DNA from: an uncultured Paracoccaceae bacterium
GTDB taxonomy: Bacteria > Pseudomonadota > Alphaproteobacteria > Rhodobacterales > Rhodobacteraceae
NCBI GenBank assembly: GCA_951812615.1
Contig: CATOSU010000012.1
Location: 1 to 64,000, forward strand
DNA: 64,000 nt
Reading direction: 5' to 3'
Under the pieces are notes generated by a model. That model was not told the origin of the DNA. It ran no database searches and saw only the letters and a program-made list of their open reading frames with translations. Position numbers and translations under genes: made by a program. Every line of letters begins with the position of its first letter. Positions within the stretch are counted from its first letter, which is position 1. Shown here piece by piece: positions 56,092 to 64,000 of this stretch.

Positions 56092-57453
56092 ATGACAAGA
56101 TTCAACGATGCTCCGCATGGAGCGCCTGAGACAGGTATGCCTCAGAACGGTGGAGGTATGTCCAATATCGACCAGCCGTCGGGTTGGCGCAAAGCAACGG
56201 CAGGACTCGCCGTGGCCGAGCAACACGCACAGGCCGGCGAAAAGGCGGCCGTTCCCAAATCGCAGGCCTTCGTGGCCGTAAAGCGCGTAGGTGCCCACAT
56301 CGGCCTCAAGGCCGGCGATATGCTTCTCCTCGACACGCTCGGAGCGTTCACACAGGCCCAGGACTGGGAGGAGGGGCGCCGCCCGATCGTCTGGGCCTCC
56401 AACGCCTATCTGATGGAACAGACGGGCTTCTCGCTCTCTGCTCTGAAGCGCAATGCACGGCGCCTCGCGGAGATCGGCGTGATCGCCTTCAAGGACAGCC
56501 CAAATGGCAAGCGATGGGGCCACAGGGACACGGATGGCGTCATCATCGAGGCCTACGGCTTCGATCTATCACCGCTCGCGGCACGTGCCGAAGAGTTCGC
56601 GCAGCTTCATGCCGAGTTGCAGGCTGAACGCGAGCTTTGTCAGCGCCTGAAGCGCCAGATCACGGTGGCACGGCGCATGATCCGCGCCCGGATCGAAGCG
56701 GGCCTCAGCGGCGCGCTGACAGGCCCTTGGACGCGTCTCGCGAGCCTGTTCGAGGATCTCCTGGCACGACTTCCGCGCCGAAACACGGCCTCTGAGACGC
56801 TTGAACACCTCCTGGCATGGTTCAGGGAACTCCAGGAGCATGTGGAAGCGACCTACCTCAAAGCAGTTCGAGCGGATGATGTTGTGGAAAACACCCCGGA
56901 AGCCACCGAACAAGTTACTAAGAAGACTCAAGAAATGAACCCCAGGGAGGTCAATTCTGACCCTCATTTACTAATTACAAACCAACTTGATCCTGTAATC
57001 TGTAATTCCTCAGAAAAAGAGGAAGCGGCGGGCGTGGTGCCCAATGCGCCACCGGAGGAGCAAGTTGATAGGGAGTTGGAAGATTGGGTGGCTGAGACGC
57101 GGAAAAAACGCGGAGCGGCGCTTGATTTGCCGACTGTCATGCAGGCCTGTCCTGAATTCGCATCCTGGGCGCGCAATATGGGCGGGTATTTGAAAGATTG
57201 GGGCGATCTTCACCGGGTTGCGGGGCAGTTAAGGCCAATGATCGGCGTCTCAGAGCATGCCTGGAACCTCGCTCAAGACCGGCTTGGGACACAAATTGCG
57301 ACCGCGGCGCTGGTTCTCACCTTCGACAAGCATTGCGCCGGCGAAGTGGCGTCTCCGGGTGGATATCTGCGCGGTATGGTTGAGAAGGCCGGGGCAGGGG
57401 AGCTGCATCTCGAGCGCAGTTTCTATGGCCGATTGAGCGGGCAGGCGGCCTGA
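56092..57453 (+). CDS. repC: RepC replication initiator of repABC
   Basis: Up to 453 residues (ATG 56092; ATGs at 56137 and 56158 are alternatives). Conserved RepC blocks are SGWRKATAGLAVAEQHAQAG, FVAVKRVGAHIGLKAGDMLL, YLMEQTGFSLSALKRNARRL and YGFDLSPLAARAEEF. The C-terminal domain includes QLRPMIGVSEHAWNLAQDRL and GGYLRGMVEKAGAGELHLER. RepC opens the origin, which in this family lies inside repC. Expression is controlled by the antisense RNA just upstream. Confidence 0.97.
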   Translation: MTRFNDAPHGAPETGMPQNGGGMSNIDQPSGWRKATAGLAVAEQHAQAGEKAAVPKSQAFVAVKRVGAHIGLKAGDMLLLDTLGAFTQAQDWEEGRRPIVWASNAYLMEQTGFSLSALKRNARRLAEIGVIAFKDSPNGKRWGHRDTDGVIIEAYGFDLSPLAARAEEFAQLHAELQAERELCQRLKRQITVARRMIRARIEAGLSGALTGPWTRLASLFEDLLARLPRRNTASETLEHLLAWFRELQEHVEATYLKAVRADDVVENTPEATEQVTKKTQEMNPREVNSDPHLLITNQLDPVICNSSEKEEAAGVVPNAPPEEQVDRELEDWVAETRKKRGAALDLPTVMQACPEFASWARNMGGYLKDWGDLHRVAGQLRPMIGVSEHAWNLAQDRLGTQIATAALVLTFDKHCAGEVASPGGYLRGMVEKAGAGELHLERSFYGRLSGQAA

Positions 57454-57475
57454 GGATGTTGATCTAGCATATGCG

Positions 57476-57492
57476 TTGGCATATATTGCCAA
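57476..57492. promoter_or_regulatory. Operator-like inverted repeat before the ParD-ParE frame
   Basis: TTGGCATATATTGCCAA, with 6-bp arms around TATAT, 17 bp upstream of the ATG. Suitable for ribbon-helix-helix autoregulation and overlapping a -10-like TATAT. Confidence 0.6.
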
Positions 57493-57508
57493 TGAGGAGA
57501 TTTGTATC

Positions 57509-58090
57509 ATGGTGACACGTAACGTTGTTCTGACAGACACCCAGGACGAGCTGGTTCAGGCGCTGGTCGCCACTGGTCGGTATCAGAATGTGAGCGAGGC
57601 TATGCGGGCGGGCTTGCGACTGCTTGAACAGGAAGAGGCGCAGCTGGCCGGCATTCGGGCGGGTCTGCTTGACGGTCTTCGGCAGGCGGAACGTGGTGAT
57701 CTGGCCGAAGGCAGCGGAACGGATGCAGTGCGTCGGGCTTTTGCGAGGGCGCGGGTAACAATCATGAGCCGGTCCTTTCGGCTGACGCGCCGCGCGGAAG
57801 GCAGCCTGGTCGAGATCGCCCGCTGGACCATCGAGACTTTTGGACCTCTCCAGGCCGAGCTTTACGAGTCCGAGCTTCTTGAGCGGTGCAACGCGCTCGC
57901 GAAAGGCCGGGCGCACAGCCGGAGCTGTTCGATCCTGGTCGATGGGGTTGAAGATCTGCGCTATCTCAGGGCAGGGGAGCATTTCCTGGTGTTTCTGGAC
58001 CGGCCGGAAGAGGTCATCATCGTCGACATCCTGCATTCACGTAGTGACCTTCCACGCCACATCGCGGCACTGACGGCGCTGAAAGGGTAG
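57509..58090 (+). CDS. ParD antitoxin and ParE toxin in one continuous frame
   Basis: From ATG 57509, a ParD-like ribbon-helix-helix protein (VLTDTQDELVQALVATGRYQ, VSEAMRAGLRLLEQEEAQLA) runs for about 85 residues. With no stop it continues into a full ParE toxin at residue 87 (MSRSFRLTRRAEGSLVEIAR, ETFGPLQAELYESELLERCN, IIVDILHSRSDLPRH). Normally these are two genes with an overlap. Here the result is a 193-residue fusion, unless the internal ATG at 57764 is also used. A one-base change near the junction could explain it, because TAA and ATGA lie in a neighbouring frame. Confidence 0.8.
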   Translation: MVTRNVVLTDTQDELVQALVATGRYQNVSEAMRAGLRLLEQEEAQLAGIRAGLLDGLRQAERGDLAEGSGTDAVRRAFARARVTIMSRSFRLTRRAEGSLVEIARWTIETFGPLQAELYESELLERCNALAKGRAHSRSCSILVDGVEDLRYLRAGEHFLVFLDRPEEVIIVDILHSRSDLPRHIAALTALKG

Positions 58091-58104
58091 CGGGCTGACT
58101 GGGA

Positions 58105-59223
58105 TTACAGCCCCGCGGCTTTGGTCAGGTTCACCCGGAACCGGTCCCGTCTGCGCTGATAGCGTCGGGTCATCTCGGCCGAGGCATGGCCAAGTTGCTT
58201 CTGGACGTAGCGCTCATCGACTTCCGCACTGCTGGCGAGACCGGCGCGCAATGAGTGGCCTGAGAACAGCGCGACACGGTCTTTTTCAGGCAGCTCGGCA
58301 CGGATACCGCTCTTGAGCACGGTTTGCTTGATCAGCCGCGCGACATGCTTGTCGCTGAGCCGGGCGTCCAACGCACGTTTTCCGTCGCGCGAGGTGCGCA
58401 CGAAGACTGGCCCGAAATCGATCTTCGCGAAGTGTAGCCATTGTTCCAGCGCGTGGACCGGACAGGTCTGGTCCGAGGATCCGCGCCCGATCTCGACCTC
58501 GCGCCAACCTGTCTTGGCGTTCAGCGTGAGTACGGCGCCATCGTCGAGGATTTCGATCCATCCTCCAGAGTCTGGCGTATCGTCTTTCCCATGATCGAGG
58601 CTGATGATTTCCGAGCGCCGAAGGCCTCCGGCGTAGCCGATCAGCAGGACGGCGCGATCCCTCAACCCCCGAAGGTCGTAGGGCAGGGTGGCTACCATTG
58701 CGAGGATGTCCTCTGGCAGGATCGCCTCTTTCTGCACCGGCGGTCTCGCATGCTTGCGCTTGATCCCGGCCAGCACGGTCGCGATGTGCCTGTTTTTGCG
58801 ATCGAGCGTGAAGCCCCGCTGCGCGAAGTTCCAAGCCAAACCTGAGAGCCTTCTATCAATTGTCGATACAGACAGGGCAGGGGATCCGTTTGTCGGTGCG
58901 GCCAGGTCGGTCAGGTACAGACCGATCATCTCCGGAGACTGGGGCAGGGGCTCAGCACCTTTCAAGCGACACCATCGCGCAAAGTGCTTCCAGTCGGCGG
59001 CGTAGGCCTTGTTGGTGTTCTCGGCCGTCGAGGCCTTTGCATAGTCGCGGGCTGTGTCGACCAACCGATCGAGCGTGCCGGAGCCTGCGACATGGGTGGG
59101 CAAGGCGATCCCATCGCCACTTGCAGACTCTCTCTCGTCGCGCTCGTCATCGTTCGTCGCATCCATGGGCGCTGAGCTCGATTTCTCGGCTTCCTGGGGC
59201 TGGTTTTTAGGTGTTTCGCTCAT
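58105..59223 (-). CDS. Tyrosine recombinase (plasmid integrase/resolvase)
   Basis: A 372-residue phage-integrase family protein. An acidic N-terminal tail is followed by the core-binding domain (YAKASTAENTNKAYAADWKH). The catalytic residues are seen in GLRRSEIISLDHG (Arg), FSGHSLRAGLASSAEV (His-x-x-Arg), LGHASAEMT and RRYQRRR (Tyr). Located beside repABC and convergent with parDE, it may resolve multimers or mediate integration. Part of its N-terminal coding region is duplicated at 50765-50853. Confidence 0.9.
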   Translation of the reverse strand: MSETPKNQPQEAEKSSSAPMDATNDDERDERESASGDGIALPTHVAGSGTLDRLVDTARDYAKASTAENTNKAYAADWKHFARWCRLKGAEPLPQSPEMIGLYLTDLAAPTNGSPALSVSTIDRRLSGLAWNFAQRGFTLDRKNRHIATVLAGIKRKHARPPVQKEAILPEDILAMVATLPYDLRGLRDRAVLLIGYAGGLRRSEIISLDHGKDDTPDSGGWIEILDDGAVLTLNAKTGWREVEIGRGSSDQTCPVHALEQWLHFAKIDFGPVFVRTSRDGKRALDARLSDKHVARLIKQTVLKSGIRAELPEKDRVALFSGHSLRAGLASSAEVDERYVQKQLGHASAEMTRRYQRRRDRFRVNLTKAAGL

Positions 59224-59349
59224 GTTTCCGAGCCTATCCCAATTGTGTCCGATAATGCAAACTTATTGGACATAATCCCAGTCCGCAAGCCGGGGCGGTT
59301 TCATTAAAAAATTGTAGCTCAAAGCGCCGCGTTGCGGTAGTCTTGTGGC

Positions 59350-60210
59350 ATGACGTACGCGCCACACAGCTTTGACGAGGCCGCCGCGACCCTACCCCGG
59401 ATGCCGTCCTGGCTCACCCGGCCACGCCCAGAAACCCTTGAAGATGTGGCGCTTTTGTCAGGGGCGATGCTCACCCACCTGGACCTTGTGGTGCACCATG
59501 GCGCCCTTCCCTCTCCCCTGTTTCGCGACCGGCTGTCGGTCTTGTCGGCCGAGGCCTGCTCGAAGCTTGCCGGCCGGCCGGAACGCGCTGCGGACCTTCG
59601 CGACGAAGTGCACCTGGCCCGACCCGGCGACACATTGGGACCAGGCGGGGCGGTGCTGGCCGCTTGGCGCAAACACGCGCGGGCCCCGTTGAAAGGATCG
59701 GTGCGAGGCGGGCAATCGCCCCTGGCTGCCGCGGCGGTGGCACTTCAGACCGCGCTGGAGACGGACCCGGGCAACGAGTCCGCAGCCCTGATGGCCGCCG
59801 ATACCGCCCTGGCCCAATCATTGGGCTGGTCGCACATGCTTCCGGTGCTGGCGCTCGGAGTTCAGCGCCGGGAATTGCGGCACCGCGACCGGGACCTGAG
59901 GCTGGCCTGTGCCAGGGCCGTGGTGTCAGCTGGTCAGATCGTTGCGCCTCTGGCGCAGGACCTGGCCCGGCGCGCCGGACGGATGTTGACGGTGGCGCCG
60001 AAACTGCGCGCCAAGGGGGCAGGGGCTGCGGTATCTTTGTTCCTGAGCACCGATGCCCTCTCCCCCACTGTCGCCCTCTCCCCCATCGTGAACGGCAGCA
60101 CAACGCGGATGAGCGACCGAGCGGCGCGGCGCTTGTGCGATCGGTTGGTGGGCTTGGGTTTGGTGCGCGAGCTGACCGGGCGCGACACGTTCCGGCTCTA
60201 CGGTCTCTAG
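59350..60210 (+). CDS. DUF1403 family protein
   Basis: 286 residues rich in Ala, Arg and Leu helices (LEDVALLSGAMLTHLDLVVH, AADTALAQSLGWSHMLPVLA). It ends with a winged-helix-like segment (RMSDRAARRLCDRLVGLGLV, RELTGRDTFRLYGL). DUF1403 genes typically precede scpB and a WGR gene in Rhodobacterales plasmids. The scpB gene starts 2 bp after its stop. Role unknown, probably linked to DNA maintenance. Confidence 0.85.
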   Translation: MTYAPHSFDEAAATLPRMPSWLTRPRPETLEDVALLSGAMLTHLDLVVHHGALPSPLFRDRLSVLSAEACSKLAGRPERAADLRDEVHLARPGDTLGPGGAVLAAWRKHARAPLKGSVRGGQSPLAAAAVALQTALETDPGNESAALMAADTALAQSLGWSHMLPVLALGVQRRELRHRDRDLRLACARAVVSAGQIVAPLAQDLARRAGRMLTVAPKLRAKGAGAAVSLFLSTDALSPTVALSPIVNGSTTRMSDRAARRLCDRLVGLGLVRELTGRDTFRLYGL

Positions 60211-60212
60211 AA

Positions 60213-60815
60213 ATGCCGAAGGATCGTCCAGACACCGCGTTTGATCGCGAATTGGCCGACCTGCCCCAGGCCCTGCGCTGGCGGACATGGATGCGCCGGA
60301 TCGAGGCGGTGCTGTTTGCCTCGGCCAGGCCGGTGCCGCGGGATGCTCTTGCGCGGGTGGTCGGGCAGGGGGCCTCGGTGGATCTGCTGATCGAGGATCT
60401 GAAGGCGGATCTGGCCGACCGGCCCTATGATGTCGTGCCGGTTGCCGATGGGTGGAGCCTGCGCACCCGGCCCGCCTATGGTCCCGTCATCCGCGCCGCA
60501 GCAGATGTGTCCGACCAGGTGCTCGACCTCAAGGAATTTGAAATCGCCGTCCTTTCGGCCATTGCCTATCACCAGCCGGTCACGCGGGACGGGTTGAAAG
60601 AGATCTTCGGGCGGGAGATCAGCCGCGATCTGATCGGGCGGCTGCATGCCCAGGGCCTGATCGCGACCGGCCCGCGCAGTCCGCGCCGGGGCGCGCCTTA
60701 CACCTATGTGACCACTGAGACGTTCCTGTCGGTCTTTGGCCTGGCATCCTTGCGCGACCTGCCGGACCAAGACGCGCTGCAGGATGCCGGGCTGGCCGGA
60801 TCGGAGGCAGTGTGA
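60213..60815 (+). CDS. scpB: ScpB-like segregation and condensation protein
   Basis: 200 residues with two winged-helix domains of the ScpB family (MRRIEAVLFASARPVPRDAL; EFEIAVLSAIAYHQPVTRDG, LKEIFGREISRDLIGRLHAQ; APYTYVTTETFLSVFGLAS). Chromosomal ScpB works with SMC and ScpA. Neither is present here, and the context is DUF1403 and WGR, so this may be a plasmid-specific variant. The TGA overlaps the next gene's GTG. Confidence 0.88.
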   Translation: MPKDRPDTAFDRELADLPQALRWRTWMRRIEAVLFASARPVPRDALARVVGQGASVDLLIEDLKADLADRPYDVVPVADGWSLRTRPAYGPVIRAAADVSDQVLDLKEFEIAVLSAIAYHQPVTRDGLKEIFGREISRDLIGRLHAQGLIATGPRSPRRGAPYTYVTTETFLSVFGLASLRDLPDQDALQDAGLAGSEAV

Positions 60816-61099
60816 GCGCGCCAGCCATGGATATCCGCCTGGAAAAGATCGTACCCGCCAGGCGCCAGCGGCGGTACTACACGCTTGCCCTTGTGCAGAC
60901 CCTGTTCGGGGAATGGTGCCTGGTCCGGAAATGGGGTCGGATCGGCGCCGCGGGCGGGCAGACACGCACCGAGTTTCCGGGGTCATTCGACGCGGCGCAA
61001 GCTGCATACACCGCGCTCAAAACCGCCAAATGCCGCCGTGGCTATGCCCCGATCCCGGTGCAGCTGGAGTTGTTTCCGAAGGATGCAGGAGCGCAATGA
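60812..61099 (+). CDS. WGR-domain protein
   Basis: 95 residues (GTG 60812; ATG 60827 is an alternative). The WGR core is clear: RYYTLALVQTLFGEWCLVRK, WGRIGAAGGQTRTEFPGSFD, then AYTALKTAKCRRGY. WGR domains bind nucleic acids. Translationally coupled to scpB. Confidence 0.88.
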   Translation: MSAPAMDIRLEKIVPARRQRRYYTLALVQTLFGEWCLVRKWGRIGAAGGQTRTEFPGSFDAAQAAYTALKTAKCRRGYAPIPVQLELFPKDAGAQ

Positions 61100-61112
61100 C
61101 GGAGAAATTTGC

Positions 61113-61142
61113 TGACATGTGTCATTTGTGTTAGCATGTACA
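61113..61142. promoter_or_regulatory. Operator-like inverted repeats upstream of the third antitoxin
   Basis: TGACATGTGTCA (5-bp arms) and TGTACA lie 20 bp apart just before the antitoxin start region. Probably the autoregulatory site of the ribbon-helix-helix antitoxin. Confidence 0.45.
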
Positions 61143-61172
61143 CATATGAACACCGATGCAAAGGACCGCGTT

Positions 61173-61448
61173 ATGGACAACCGTGCCACCGTTACCTTTC
61201 ATACGACGCCGGAAACGAAGGCCCGGCTTGATCGCCTGGCGAAGCTGACCCAACGCAGCAAGTCATTTCTGACCAATGCCGCCGTGGAGCGCTATCTCGC
61301 TGACGAGGAAGCTTTTGTCACAGCTGTCGAGGAGGGATTGGCCCAGGCGGATGCCGGACGTGTCATCGAGCATGATCGGGTCTCGGACTACCTGCGCAGC
61401 CTCACCTCTCCTTCCCCACTGCCCAAGCCTCAGCCAAAACCGTCATGA
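61173..61448 (+). CDS. Ribbon-helix-helix (CopG-type) antitoxin
   Basis: 91 residues from ATG 61173 (AAGGAC upstream; ATG 61146 also in frame). RATVTFHTTPETKARLDRLA and SKSFLTNAAVERYLADEEAF show the CopG fold. A Pro-rich tail follows. The stop overlaps the toxin start (ATGA). Confidence 0.88.
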   Translation: MDNRATVTFHTTPETKARLDRLAKLTQRSKSFLTNAAVERYLADEEAFVTAVEEGLAQADAGRVIEHDRVSDYLRSLTSPSPLPKPQPKPS

Positions 61449-61729
61449 CATCAGTCTGGACGCCGCGCGCGCTCGACGATGTCTCCGATGTGGTGACCTA
61501 TCTGGCGGGCGAGAACCCGCGCGCGGCGGACGCTCTTTTGGCGCGTGTCTTTGATGTTGTCGAGCAAACATTGGTTGCGCAGCCTTATATTGGCCGTCCA
61601 GGGCGTGTGGACGGGACGCGGGAGGCCGTGGTCTCTCCATCATACATCCTTGTTTACAGAGTCGAGGCCAATCGGATCGAAATCCTGGCGTTTCGTCATA
61701 CAGCCCGTCGTTGGCCGGACCACTTTTAG
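61445..61729 (+). CDS. RelE/ParE-family toxin
   Basis: 94 residues: MTSVWTPRALDDVSDVVTYL, ADALLARVFDVVEQTLVAQP, IGRPGRVDGTREAVV and YILVYRVEANRIEILAFRHT, the standard ParE/RelE layout with the conserved C-terminal region. Partner of the preceding antitoxin. Confidence 0.92.
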   Translation: MTSVWTPRALDDVSDVVTYLAGENPRAADALLARVFDVVEQTLVAQPYIGRPGRVDGTREAVVSPSYILVYRVEANRIEILAFRHTARRWPDHF

Positions 61730-61794
61730 GATAATCGGCTTATCTTGGTTTCTAACGGGTGCGTGATTGCGCCGAAGCCTGGGAGGGAGTCGTC

Positions 61795-61920
61795 GTGGAT
61801 CAATACACAGTCTCGGTCAAAATTGGCGGTGTCTCGATCCGCATCAATCACGACGGCTCGATCACCCGCGACGACGGGAAAAGCACAACCTGGGGTCGCT
61901 TACGGCTGGGGGCGAAATAG
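61795..61920 (+). CDS. Very small hypothetical protein (41 aa)
   Basis: GTG start after GGGAGGGAG. VDQYTVSVKIGGVSIRINHD, then GSITRDDGKSTTWGRLRLGA, a beta-rich hydrophilic peptide. It could be the end or start of a broken gene. Unknown. Confidence 0.35.
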   Translation: MDQYTVSVKIGGVSIRINHDGSITRDDGKSTTWGRLRLGAK

Positions 61921-62078
61921 TACGTTAACGCCGAAGCGGTCACTCGCGCACAGCGCAGCGAAGGTGTCGAAGGAGCCCATTACACTCATAGGTGAATTAC
62001 GCAGCATCGGTTTCGAAATGCGGAAACAGGGTGTTCGCCGCGGAGGTAACCAATGACGGCTTCAGCGGCGACAGACAC
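61921..62078. other. Short gap before the E1-like gene
   Basis: No gene is supported. A plus frame ends LRSIGFEMRKQGVRRGGNQ but has no recognisable start. Confidence 0.35.
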
Positions 62079-64000
62079 TCAGTTGTGGCTCAATGACGTC
62101 AGGACACCGCGGCTCACGTGGTCTCCGTCCGTCAACCCATTGACCTTCTCGACAATAGCCGACGCATCGATGCCGTGGTGGCGGTAAAGATCACTGATGG
62201 TGCCGGTCTGGCCGAAATGTTCGACGCCCAGGGGAATGGTCTGGTGGCCTGCAACCGATCCCAGCCAGGCAAGCGTGGCCGGGTGGCCGTCGATCACAGT
62301 AATGACTTTGCAGTGGGGTGGCAGGTCTGCCATGAGGGTTTCGATCTGGGATTGCGCCGCCGGATTGCCGCGTGAACGGGCGCGTTGGGCCGCCGTCCAG
62401 CCTGCGTTCAACCGGTCGGCGGAAGTCACTGCCAGCACGCCGATATCTTTGCGGGTTTCGCCGATCATCCCGGCGGCCATGATCGCCTCTTGCGCCACTG
62501 CACCCTGATATGCGATCACCACCTCGCAATTCGGCCCCGGCTTGCGCAGCCAGTAAGCGCCGTCGATGGCGCCCTGGCGGAAGTCATCGTCGACCCGCTT
62601 TCCGGGCTGTTCGATCGGGTTGGTGGCCAGGCGCAGGTAGACCGAGCCACCGGTTTCGTCCCTGAGCCAGGTGCGTTCGTCCGGGTCGCCCTCACCATCA
62701 CGCTGAAGATAGTCGAAAGCCCATTCCATGATCACCGCCAGTTCGTCGGCGAAGGCCGGTTCGAAGCTCGCCAGGCCGTCCTGGCTCATGCCGATCAGGG
62801 GCGATCCGACCGATTGGTGCGCGCCGCCTTCCGGGGCCAGTGTCACACCCGAAGGTGTGTCCACCAGGATGAACCGTGCATCCTGATAGCAGGCGTAGTT
62901 CAACGCATCGAGGCCGCGGGCCACGAAGGGATCATAGACCGTGCCGATGGGGATCAGGCGCTTGCCGAACAGAGAATGCGACAGCCCCGCCGCGCCGAGA
63001 AGCAGCATCAGGTTCATCTCGGCGATGCCCAGTTCGATATGCTGCCCTTCGGGGGTGAACTCCCATTTCGCCGTCGAGGGGATGCGGTGTTCGATGAAGG
63101 CATCGATCTGTTCGGTCCGCGCAAACAGCTTGCGTCGGTTCACCCACGAGGCCAGCCCCGTCGTCCCGGTCACGTCCGGAGAGGTGGTGACGATCCGCGC
63201 CGCCAGATCGCTGTCACCCTTGGAAAGATCATCGAGGATCTTGCCAAAGGCCATCTGGGTCGAGATTTCCCGCGAGGTGCCGATCCCGATGGCGGGCACA
63301 TCCAGCTTTGCGTCGTGATAGCGGCGTATCCCCTTTGCGAAGAACGGTACCTGTGACAAGAATTCACGCAAGGCCTTCTGGTCCTTGACGGTGGCCATCG
63401 GATCCCATTCTTCGCCCTTGGCCACGTCCATATGGGCCTGCCACTCGGCAAACTGGGTCTTGTTCATCAACCCGCCGTGGTTGTCTTTGTGGCCCGCGAT
63501 CGGCGTGCCCCAGCCCTTGACCGTATAGGCGAGGAAACAGGTCGGGCGGTCGTGGTCGATGGCGGCGAAGGTCTCGGCCATGGTCCCGACGCAGTTGCCG
63601 CCGAGGTTCTCCATCAGGGCCGCCAGCTCTTCGTCACTGCGCCGCTCGATCAGGGCGCTCACGTCGCCCTGATCGCCCAGGTCATCCATCAGCCGCTTGC
63701 GCCAGACCGCGCCGCCCATGAAGGTCAGTGCCGAATAGTCCTGGTTCGGGCAGGTATCGATCCAGTCGCGCAGGCGGTCGCCACCCGGCTCGTCAAAAGC
63801 AGCACGCTGCAACACACCGTGCTTCACCCGCACCACGTCCCAACCAAAGGCATCGAAGATCTTCTCGATCCGCTCAAAGAGCCCCTCACGCACGATCCCG
63901 TCCAACGACTGGCGATTGTAGTCGATCACCCACCAGGTGTTGCGAAGGTCATTCTTCCAGCCCTCCTGTAGCGCCTCGTAAGTATTGCCCTCGTCCAACT
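62079..64000 (-). CDS. Homodimeric pyruvate-dehydrogenase-E1-like (transketolase family) enzyme, partial
   Basis: 640 codons are visible and the frame continues past the right edge, so the N-terminus is missing. MDEGNTYEALQEGWKNDLRN, then VIDYNRQSLDG, is the end of the thiamine-diphosphate motif (GDGE...N). Later blocks are ENLGGNCVGTMAETFAAIDH, YTVKGWGTPIAGHKDNHGG, AKWEFTPEGQHIELGIAEMN, RFILVDTPSGVTLAPEGGAH and VEHFGQTGTISDLYRHHGID. The arrangement fits AceE-type 2-oxoacid dehydrogenase E1. It would decarboxylate a 2-oxoacid; the substrate is not shown. Not obviously linked to plasmid maintenance. Confidence 0.85.
   Translation of the reverse strand, partial: LDEGNTYEALQEGWKNDLRNTWWVIDYNRQSLDGIVREGLFERIEKIFDAFGWDVVRVKHGVLQRAAFDEPGGDRLRDWIDTCPNQDYSALTFMGGAVWRKRLMDDLGDQGDVSALIERRSDEELAALMENLGGNCVGTMAETFAAIDHDRPTCFLAYTVKGWGTPIAGHKDNHGGLMNKTQFAEWQAHMDVAKGEEWDPMATVKDQKALREFLSQVPFFAKGIRRYHDAKLDVPAIGIGTSREISTQMAFGKILDDLSKGDSDLAARIVTTSPDVTGTTGLASWVNRRKLFARTEQIDAFIEHRIPSTAKWEFTPEGQHIELGIAEMNLMLLLGAAGLSHSLFGKRLIPIGTVYDPFVARGLDALNYACYQDARFILVDTPSGVTLAPEGGAHQSVGSPLIGMSQDGLASFEPAFADELAVIMEWAFDYLQRDGEGDPDERTWLRDETGGSVYLRLATNPIEQPGKRVDDDFRQGAIDGAYWLRKPGPNCEVVIAYQGAVAQEAIMAAGMIGETRKDIGVLAVTSADRLNAGWTAAQRARSRGNPAAQSQIETLMADLPPHCKVITVIDGHPATLAWLGSVAGHQTIPLGVEHFGQTGTISDLYRHHGIDASAIVEKVNGLTDGDHVSRGVLTSLSHN

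Noticed and set aside
59471..60235. Long minus-strand open frame (254 codons)
   Set aside because: It lies antisense to the DUF1403 gene, is Arg/Pro/Ser-rich, has no ribosome site and no motif. It is a GC-skew shadow.
62385..63356. Long plus-strand open frame (323 codons)
   Set aside because: Antisense to the E1-like gene, with composition typical of a reverse-frame shadow and no recognisable domains.

Overview
The window looks like part of a mosaic plasmid from a marine alphaproteobacterium of the Roseobacter group (Rhodobacteraceae). The reasons are a complete repABC replication and partition module (about 53.6-57.5 kb), roseobacter-style neighbours (DUF1403, ScpB, WGR, DUF736), GC-rich coding sequence and a very high load of insertion sequences. 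No rRNA, tRNA or CRISPR array was recognised.

Layout. 0-7.3 kb is the relic of an integrative or mobilisable element: a TraD/VirD4-like ATPase, a large serine recombinase, a tiny gene split by an IS3-family (IS407-like) element, and a replication-relaxation gene cut by an IS5-family element. A TniQ-like zinc-ribbon fragment follows (7.4-7.9 kb). 8.3-16.9 kb holds the core of an exopolysaccharide machine: ManC, YjbH, YjbF, a Wza-type export lipoprotein, a Wzc-type tyrosine kinase and a small YjbE/GfcA-like protein. 16.9-21.7 kb is nested IS200, IS21 and IS66 debris. 21.8-23.1 kb is an O-antigen ligase/polymerase. 23.3-30.3 kb carries SqdB (UDP-sulfoquinovose synthase) and a truncated sulfotransferase-like gene between inverted 312-bp repeats and IS3, IS630 and IS256 fragments. 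30.4-35.4 kb encodes two glycosyltransferases, a Wzx flippase and an initiating sugar transferase. 35.9-37.1 kb is the decayed remnant of a second, Rep_3-type replicon with par fragments. 37.2-41.2 kb is a tightly packed operon: WcaI-like glycosyltransferase, gmd, FkbM methyltransferase, fcl. 41.4-46.4 kb is IS66, IS5, IS21 and Tn3 material. 46.4-49.0 kb has a gmd fragment, an RTX protein and a second fcl copy that appears identical to the first. 49.3-53.6 kb is a stability region with two toxin-antitoxin pairs and small plasmid genes. repABC follows, then a ParD-ParE single reading frame, a tyrosine recombinase, DUF1403-ScpB-WGR, another toxin-antitoxin pair and the edge of a homodimeric pyruvate-dehydrogenase-like E1 gene.

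How the genes fit together. ManC, Gmd and Fcl supply GDP-mannose and GDP-L-fucose. SqdB, if expressed, supplies UDP-sulfoquinovose. The initiating transferase, the glycosyltransferases, Wzx, the Wzy/ligase-type protein, Wzc and Wza form a Wzy-dependent secretion line. YjbE/F/H-like proteins and the FkbM and sulfotransferase-like enzymes would accompany or modify the polymer. I infer a fucose-containing, possibly sulfonated or sulfated biofilm polysaccharide. The dead Rep_3 replicon inside this cluster suggests that a biofilm-type plasmid was fused into, or captured by, the repABC replicon. IS activity and exchange between duplicated fcl loci then reshaped it.
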